Below the pieces are notes generated by a model. It was given only the letters and a program-made list of their open reading frames with translations, was not told where the DNA came from and ran no database searches. A stretch of DNA of 64,000 bases, taken from Sphingomonas sp. UBA978. GTDB lineage: Bacteria > Pseudomonadota > Alphaproteobacteria > Sphingomonadales > Sphingomonadaceae. Shown in pieces: positions 59,037-64,000 of this stretch. Location: assembly GCF_002292295.1 (NCBI RefSeq), contig NZ_DBBS01000016.1, positions 131,765 to 195,764 on the forward strand, given 5' to 3'. Numbering within the stretch: position 1 is the first letter of the stretch; each line of letters begins with the position of its first letter. Both the position numbers and the translations under genes were made by a program.

Positions 59037-59846
59037 TCATTTCGCGTCGGGTACGAGCGTATGCGCATCCCGGGCGGCGGCCACCCATCGGTAGACCGCA
59101 TCGGCGATGTAGAAGCGGAACTGCACCCCATCGAAATACACTTTGCGCGCGTTCTCTACGCACACCCGCGCGCGGTTGACGATCGCGGCCTCCAGACGCC
59201 GCACCGAATCGAGCGGTTGGTCGGTCAGCGCCAGTCGGACCGACAGCTCCGGCTGCAATCGCACGAAGCACACCGCCGTTTCGAAATAATGCTGGTCCAC
59301 GGGCAACCGGAATTGGGACAGCGGCGTCTCGCGCCTGTTGAAACGGGCCTGCACGACCGGGTCGCCCGTCTGCGCTCTGGTCAACATGATCGGTGGTTCC
59401 ACCGATTTGAGCGTCTCGATCACCAGTGCACCGCGATCGTAATACGGATCGGTCACGGCGCCGCCGACGGCCCGTCCTGCATCCGGCGCACATGCCATAT
59501 TCAACTGCGCGAGCCGGGACATCGCAAAGGCTTGCACGGTGCTGTTGGTCCGCGTGTCCAGGGCCTTGCGCAGCCATTCCCGCCGGGTCTCATCCCTCGG
59601 GGCGGCGGCACAGGCCGCCCAGCGTCGCGCAAGATCGAATATGCGACGGCTCCCGACAGCGTCGCCGGTTCGCTGGCTACCCAGCGTCCCGGTCGTGACG
59701 GCGGAATCCTTCGCCTCGATATCGCGCAGTCCGGTGACGACGATATCCTCGGAAACCGGCCCGGCCGTCGTCTGTGGAGCGGATGGGGTCGGCGGCACGC
59801 TCTGCCCCATCAGCGCGATCGCCGCCGCAATTCCTGTTCCGATCAT
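59037..59846 (-). CDS. secreted protein of unknown function with a DIVVTG motif
   Basis: A 269-residue protein with an N-terminal signal (IGTGIAAAIALMGQS, mature from about residue 18) and, near residue 35, SEDIVVTGLRD. That motif is the typical first part of sphingomonad TonB-dependent receptor plugs and also occurs in some small secreted proteins. The rest is soluble, with several cysteines (AACAA, NMACAPD, AVCFVR, RVCVENA) that could form disulfides. GGGGAG is six bases before the ATG at 59846. I do not recognise the family. Confidence 0.72.
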   Translation of the reverse strand: MIGTGIAAAIALMGQSVPPTPSAPQTTAGPVSEDIVVTGLRDIEAKDSAVTTGTLGSQRTGDAVGSRRIFDLARRWAACAAAPRDETRREWLRKALDTRTNSTVQAFAMSRLAQLNMACAPDAGRAVGGAVTDPYYDRGALVIETLKSVEPPIMLTRAQTGDPVVQARFNRRETPLSQFRLPVDQHYFETAVCFVRLQPELSVRLALTDQPLDSVRRLEAAIVNRARVCVENARKVYFDGVQFRFYIADAVYRWVAAARDAHTLVPDAK

Positions 59847-59979
59847 CAAAGGCTCCCCCGCTGTTGGCCCACGATCATGCTGGCTCAAAGCGCCGGAGTA
59901 AATCGACGGAGCGGTCGCGGTCGCGGACGCACGCGTCACCGTCCGTTGGCGGACCAGATTGGCGCGACCCGATCGGGTC

Positions 59980-60015
59980 AAAAAAAGCGGCCCGATCCCA
60001 GCAAGATCGAGCCGC
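59980..60015 (-). terminator. Rho-independent terminator for the epsC-amidotransferase-lipoprotein unit
   Basis: On the minus strand GCGGCTCGATC pairs with GATCGGGCCGC (one mismatch) across a seven-base loop and is followed by seven T residues. It lies about 50 bp after the stop of the small lipoprotein gene. Confidence 0.85.
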
Positions 60016-60063
60016 CAGTCTACGCCTAGGGAGCTTATACCCGGCGTGTTCGTGAAATCGGGA

Positions 60064-60303
60064 TCAGAGCGCGTTGCCCGCGGGCGCAAGGACGTTGTCG
60101 GCGAGGCCGGCGTCGTTGCCGATCGCCACGTCGTTGCCCGTCGTCTCGAACGCGTCGCCGTTGCCGAGACCCGCGTCGCCCTCTTCGTTGAGCGTCAGCG
60201 TGTCGGTCGCGGTGATGTTGTTGCCGGCGTCGGTCTTCGGGCCGCAGGCGGCAAGGCTCAGGGCGGCAAGCGCGAGCGCGGGTGCGAGAATAAGGGTCTT
60301 CAT
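60064..60303 (-). CDS. small Asn/Gly-rich lipoprotein
   Basis: A 79-residue lipoprotein: the signal LALAALSLAAC ends in a lipobox with Cys near residue 20. The mature part is short, acidic and rich in Asn, Gly and Asp (GDAGLGNGDAFETTGND), without a recognisable domain. Similar small Asn-rich lipoproteins recur in sphingomonads. Its ATG overlaps the stop of the amidotransferase gene by four bases, and a terminator follows. Confidence 0.82.
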   Translation of the reverse strand: MKTLILAPALALAALSLAACGPKTDAGNNITATDTLTLNEEGDAGLGNGDAFETTGNDVAIGNDAGLADNVLAPAGNAL

Positions 60304-61079
60304 TCAGTCCTCCGTGTTGAACAAGGGGCTGCGTGGTCGCGCAGTCCGGCGCCGATCAGCGCAAAGAAAGCCTGGCTGGCGGGGGCGGTGCCGGCGTCCC
60401 ATTCGGGATGCCATTGCACGCCGAGCACGTCCGCACCGCAGGGCCGCGCCGACACCGCCTCGATCAGGCCGTCGTCCGCCGCCACCGCTTCGACCGACAG
60501 GCCGCCGCCAAGCCGGTCGATGCCCTGCTGATGCACCGAATTGACCCGCATCCGCCGCGTGCCGGTGGCGCTGGCGAGTCGGCCGCAGGCGCTGAGCTCG
60601 ACATCGTGGCCGTGATGGAAGAGCGAGTCGTAATCGCCTTCCCAGCCGCCGCGGTGATGGCGTTCGGCATGTTCCGCCGCGCACAGGGAGCCGCCGAACA
60701 GCACGTTGATCTCCTGCAACCCGCGGCAGATGCCGAAGACGGGCTTGCCCGCCTCGATCATCCGGCCGGCGAGCGCCAGCGCGACCTCGTCGCGGGGTTC
60801 GTCGACGATCTGGCCGGCGGGCAGCGCCGCGCCGCCATAACGCCATGGCGCGACATGCGAGCGCGATCCGGTGAGCAGCAGCCCGTCGAGGATCGCAGAC
60901 AGCGTCGCGACGTCGGCAGTGTCGGGCATCGCCGGCACCAGGAGCACCGTCGCCCCCGCCAGCCGGGTGAGCGGTTCGACGAAGCGGCTCGCGACCACCT
61001 GGACCGGCCGGTCCGCGACCTCGTTGCAGCACAATACGCCGATCACCGGGCGGCGTTCGGAGCGGAGCGATTGCCCCAT
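60300..61079 (-). CDS. gamma-glutamyl-gamma-aminobutyrate hydrolase-type class I glutamine amidotransferase
   Basis: A 259-residue class I GATase-like hydrolase (PuuD family). The nucleophile Cys is in FGICRGLQEINVLFGG and the His-Glu pair in GVQWHPEWD. PuuD cleaves gamma-glutamyl-GABA in putrescine breakdown, but homologues act on other gamma-glutamyl compounds and no put or puu genes are nearby. ATG 61079 overlaps the stop of epsC (TGATG). Together with epsC and the lipoprotein it forms a three-gene unit. Confidence 0.88.
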   Translation of the reverse strand: MGQSLRSERRPVIGVLCCNEVADRPVQVVASRFVEPLTRLAGATVLLVPAMPDTADVATLSAILDGLLLTGSRSHVAPWRYGGAALPAGQIVDEPRDEVALALAGRMIEAGKPVFGICRGLQEINVLFGGSLCAAEHAERHHRGGWEGDYDSLFHHGHDVELSACGRLASATGTRRMRVNSVHQQGIDRLGGGLSVEAVAADDGLIEAVSARPCGADVLGVQWHPEWDAGTAPASQAFFALIGAGLRDHAAPCSTRRTE

Positions 61080-62047
61080 CACACCACCGCCGCCACGAGC
61101 GTGTCGCGCAGGGCATGACCGGCGCCGGGTGCAAGCAGACTCGCCTCCGGCTGCACCACGACGCCGCCCGAGGGGACGTCGGTCAGCAGCCAGACGTTGC
61201 CGCCGATCGTCGCACCGGCGCCGATATGGACGCGGCCGAGGATCGTCGCACCGGCGTAGATGACGACATCGTCGCCGACGACCGGATGCCGGGCGAAGCG
61301 GTCGCGCGGTCCGCGGCGTGCGGCGCCGAGCGGGCTGCGCGCACCCAGCGTGACATGCTGGTACAGCCGCACGCCGCTGCCGACGATCGCGGTCTCGCCG
61401 ATGACGACGCCGGTGCCGTGGTCGATGAAGAAGCGTTCGCCGATCGTCGCGCCGGGATGGATGTCGATTCCGGTGCGTTCGTTGGCGAGTTCGGAGATCA
61501 TCCGCGCGACGATCGGGGCGCCCAGTTGGTGCAGTTCGTGCGCGATGCGATGGTGCAGGCTGGCGATCGCACCAGGATAGCAGACGAGGATCTCGTCAGT
61601 GCTGCCCGCCGCCGGATCGCCCAGGAACGCCGCCTCGACGTCGCTGTCGACCAGCCGGCGGATGTCGCCCAACGTGCCGGCGAACAGCCGGACGATGGTC
61701 GCGGCCTGATCGGCGTCGAAGGTCGCGTTCGCCTCCGTCTGCCAATAGCCGATCTCATGGCCGATCTCGCGCTCCAGCTCGGTGAAGGCGGCGGCGAGCT
61801 TGGCGGCGACGAAGCGATCCTCGTCGTCGGGGGTGGCGCGCTGCAGGCCGAGCCGGCGCGGATAGAGCGCTTCCGCCAGCAGTTCGACGACGCGCTCGAC
61901 CGTGCCGCGCGACGGGAAGACCGCGGCGGCATGGCCGGGCCGTTGGCGGTCCCGCCACGCGGATCGCGCGCTGCGCAGCGCAGTGACGGCTTCGCCCAGC
62001 GTCGCGCCCGGGCGCGGTCTGTCTGCCAATCGACGCTGCGTGGTCAT
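61079..62047 (-). CDS. epsC: serine O-acetyltransferase EpsC
   Basis: A 322-residue serine acetyltransferase, the first step of cysteine synthesis. The N-terminal helical part (about 1-170) is longer than in CysE and matches the EpsC type, with YPGAIASLHHRIAHELHQLG as its hallmark. The left-handed beta-helix carries GIDIHPGATIGERFFIDHGTG, VVIGETAIVGS and VVIYAGATILGRV. A possible operator lies just upstream (62073-62097). Confidence 0.9.
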   Translation of the reverse strand: MTTQRRLADRPRPGATLGEAVTALRSARSAWRDRQRPGHAAAVFPSRGTVERVVELLAEALYPRRLGLQRATPDDEDRFVAAKLAAAFTELEREIGHEIGYWQTEANATFDADQAATIVRLFAGTLGDIRRLVDSDVEAAFLGDPAAGSTDEILVCYPGAIASLHHRIAHELHQLGAPIVARMISELANERTGIDIHPGATIGERFFIDHGTGVVIGETAIVGSGVRLYQHVTLGARSPLGAARRGPRDRFARHPVVGDDVVIYAGATILGRVHIGAGATIGGNVWLLTDVPSGGVVVQPEASLLAPGAGHALRDTLVAAVV

Positions 62048-62072
62048 GCGACTACCTCCACCGATGAAGATA

Positions 62073-62097
62073 TCCTACTCGCATGATGGGAATAGGA
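62073..62097 (-). promoter_or_regulatory. inverted repeat before epsC, possible operator
   Basis: TCCTACTC (62073-62080) and GAATAGGA (62090-62097) are inverted with one mismatch and a nine-base spacer. The site is about 26 bp before the epsC ATG. Rrf2-family regulators such as IscR and CymR bind sites with this sort of layout, and sulfur-responsive control of a serine acetyltransferase would make sense. The regulator is inferred only. Confidence 0.4.
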
Positions 62098-62139
62098 AGA
62101 AAAGCTATCCCGGTGCGAAGTTCGGTCGAATCGAAGGGC

Positions 62140-63369
62140 TCAGGGTTCGACCGGCGCCGGATCGGGCGCCTCGGGGAGCGGCAGCGGCGCGACTCGGGCG
62201 AGCAGTACGCCGAGCGTCAGTGCCAGCACCCCGAGCCCGAGGCAGAACCACGCGACGCCCGGCCATCCGGCATGGCTCCATGCAAAGCCGCCGGCCGAGC
62301 CCAGCACGCTCGACCCGAGGTAATAGAAGAACAGATAGAGCGCCGCCGCCTGTCCGCGATTGCCCAGCGCGCGGCGGCCGACCCAGGCGCTGGCGATCGA
62401 ATGCGCGCCGAAGAAGCCGATCGTCACCAGCGCGATGCCCGCGATCACCAGCGGCAGCGGGCGGCCCCCGGTCGCGGCGACGCCGCCGATCAGCAGCACG
62501 ATCGGCAGCCAGAACACCCGCCGCCGCCCGACCTTGCCCGCGAACGCGCCGAACGCCGCCGAACTCGCCGAACCGAGGATGTAGAGGAGGAACACCAAGC
62601 CCACCGCGGCCTGGCTGAGCCCGTAGGGCGGTGCGAGCAGGCGAAAGCCGGCGTAATTGTAGACGGTGACGAACACGCCCATCAGCAGGAACGCCTCCGC
62701 ATAGAGCAGGGGCAGCGCGCGGTCGCGGAACAGTGCGGCAAGGCCGGCGAACGGATGGCCGCCGCTGCCGGCGACGAAGCCGCGCGATGCGGGCGCGAGG
62801 CGCCGGAACCCCTCCGCCATCAGCATGCCGGCGAGCCCGACGCTGCCGAGCGCCCAGCGCCAGCCGGCGACGTCGGCGACGAGGCTGGCGACGAGGCGCC
62901 CGCCCATGCCGCCGATCGCGCTGCCGGCGATATAGAGGCCCATCGCCGCGCCGACCGAGGCGACGTCGACCTCTTCGGCGACATAGGCCATCGCCACCGC
63001 CGGCACGCCCGCCAGCGCGATGCCGGTGAGCAGGCGCAGCGCGAGCAGCGCGGACCATCCCGGCACCAGCGCCGCAGCGAGCGTCAGGGCGCCCGCCGCG
63101 AACATCGCCCAGACCATCAGCGGCCGCCGGCCGATCCGGTCGGAGAGGATGCCGGCGAACAGGATGCCGATCGCCAGCGGTCCGGTGGCGAGCGACACCG
63201 CCAGCGACGCGCCCTCCGCACTCAGCCCGTAATCGGCGGCGAACAGCGGCAGCAGCGGCTGGACCGAATAGAGCAGCGAAAAGGTCGAGAAGCCGGCGAA
63301 CAGCATCGCCAGCGTCAGTCGGCGATAGGCGGGCGTCCCCTGGTGCAGCGGCGACTCAGCGGGCGGCAT
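62140..63369 (-). CDS. MFS transporter
   Basis: A 409-residue major facilitator protein with twelve membrane segments. The conserved loop between segments 2 and 3 is seen as GILSDRIGRRPLMVW, and AVAMAYVAEEVDVASVGAAMG gives the segment 5 region. Overall it resembles the YnfM-like drug or arabinose-efflux group. The ATG at 63369 overlaps the end of nhaA by 14 bp, so translation is coupled. Substrate unknown. Confidence 0.9.
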   Translation of the reverse strand: MPPAESPLHQGTPAYRRLTLAMLFAGFSTFSLLYSVQPLLPLFAADYGLSAEGASLAVSLATGPLAIGILFAGILSDRIGRRPLMVWAMFAAGALTLAAALVPGWSALLALRLLTGIALAGVPAVAMAYVAEEVDVASVGAAMGLYIAGSAIGGMGGRLVASLVADVAGWRWALGSVGLAGMLMAEGFRRLAPASRGFVAGSGGHPFAGLAALFRDRALPLLYAEAFLLMGVFVTVYNYAGFRLLAPPYGLSQAAVGLVFLLYILGSASSAAFGAFAGKVGRRRVFWLPIVLLIGGVAATGGRPLPLVIAGIALVTIGFFGAHSIASAWVGRRALGNRGQAAALYLFFYYLGSSVLGSAGGFAWSHAGWPGVAWFCLGLGVLALTLGVLLARVAPLPLPEAPDPAPVEP

Positions 63370-64000
63370 GCGGCTTTCCGCAACGGACGAGGACCAGCAC
63401 GCCCGCCAGCGCGGAGGCGACCGATCCGGCCAGCACGCCGATCTTGACGCGGTCGACCAGCGCGGGATCGGCAAAGGCGAGGCCGCCGATGAACAGGCTC
63501 ATCGTGAAGCCGATCCCGGCGATCAGCGCCATGCCGTACAGCTGCGTCCAGCTGACGCCGGCGGGCCGGCGCGCGATGCCGAGCCGGTCGGCGATGCGGA
63601 TCGCGCCGAAAATGCCGATCTGCTTGCCGAGGAACAGGCCCAGCGCGATCCCCAGCACCAGCGGTTCGGCGAGCGTCGACAGGTTGGCGCCCGCCAGCGA
63701 CACGCCGGCATTGGCGAAACCGAACAGCGGCACGATGGCGAAGGCGACCCAGGGCTGCAGCGCATGCTCCAGCCGGTGCAGCGGCGAGGTCGCATCGTCG
63801 GGCGCGCCCGGTGAGGGGCGGATCGGAATCAGCATCGCGGTCAGCACGCCGGCGATCGTCGCATGCACGCCCGATTGCAGCACGAACAGCCACAGTGCGG
63901 CGCCGGCGAGCAGGTAGGGCCACAGCGTCATCACCTTGCGACGGTTGAGCAGATAGAGCACGAGCAGCGCGAGGCCCGCTCCGGCGAGGGCGAGGGGGTG
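63356..64000 (-). CDS. nhaA: Na+/H+ antiporter NhaA, C-terminal part (5' end outside window)
   Basis: At least 214 residues of NhaA are present. The open frame continues past the window edge with PLALAGAGLALLVLYLLNRRKV. Landmarks are WLFVLQSGVHATIAGVL, HALQPWVAFAIVPLFGFANAGVS, the long FANAG segment typical of NhaA, and GIGFTMSLFIGGLAF. It exchanges Na+ for protons to control pH and salt. The antiporter overlaps the MFS gene and is likely co-transcribed with it. Confidence 0.95.
   Translation of the reverse strand, partial: HPLALAGAGLALLVLYLLNRRKVMTLWPYLLAGAALWLFVLQSGVHATIAGVLTAMLIPIRPSPGAPDDATSPLHRLEHALQPWVAFAIVPLFGFANAGVSLAGANLSTLAEPLVLGIALGLFLGKQIGIFGAIRIADRLGIARRPAGVSWTQLYGMALIAGIGFTMSLFIGGLAFADPALVDRVKIGVLAGSVASALAGVLVLVRCGKPHAAR

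Overview
The window is GC-rich DNA from a sphingomonad alphaproteobacterium, most likely Sphingomonas or a close relative. The evidence is a split carotenoid cluster (crtB, crtI, crtY, with crtZ elsewhere), a GAF-PAS-HWE histidine kinase beside a single-domain response regulator, an Atm1-type exporter resembling the Novosphingobium protein, RibBX, small Asn-rich lipoproteins and DIVVTG-type secreted proteins. It looks like chromosomal core sequence with a few accessory inserts. I see no rRNA, tRNA, CRISPR array, prophage or classical insertion sequence.

Layout. 1-5223: a YdcF tail, plsC, then a divergent pair: tyrA-like/hisC on the minus strand and metX-GNAT-metW on the plus strand. 5266-11763: a response regulator with a possible stress promoter, then a minus-strand series DMT transporter, COQ9, feoA, feoB, ssb, HWE kinase. 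11816-15657: an old yellow enzyme, a membrane protein, a DUF442 phosphatase-like protein and RecQ. 15735-16870: a two-gene insert of lower GC, a ComF-like phosphoribosyltransferase coupled to a SLOG-fold protein. 16960-18816: the Atm1 exporter. 19152-26244: the carotenoid region, in which LOG, rlpA and a repeat-flanked DUF559 nuclease gene lie between crtI and crtB, and a sterol-desaturase-type hydroxylase and a DUF2141 gene lie beyond crtY.

26312-33312: an outer-membrane MipA protein, a SigK/RskA-like sigma/anti-sigma pair and, divergent from it, four tandem exported ferritin-like proteins that alternate between a Tat-type soluble form and a lipoprotein form. 33385-35425: a TPP riboswitch and thiC. 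35693-40472: DUF427, ung, PhnA-domain, PNPOx-like, TauE, an S41 protease and YciE/F. 40518-46934: nadB with an ABC ATPase, a zinc-finger protein, tldD, a DUF2007-like protein and glnK-amtB behind a sigma-54 promoter. 47352-51625: ribH, ribBX, ribE, ribD, a small membrane protein and tonB. 52077-58886: gltX, prs, a PilZ protein, crtZ, sucC, etfB-etfA. 59037-64000: a secreted protein of unknown function, a small lipoprotein, a class I amidotransferase, epsC (serine acetyltransferase), an MFS transporter and the C-terminal part of nhaA.

How it fits together. Most genes are housekeeping: amino acids, riboflavin, thiamine, NAD, iron uptake and ammonium sensing. Several modules concern the envelope and stress: carotenoids, exported ferritin-like proteins under a likely ECF sigma factor, the kinase/regulator pair and Atm1. 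The least understood modules are the phosphoribosyltransferase-SLOG pair, the sigma-linked ferritin array and the DUF559 gene bounded by inverted palindromic repeats.
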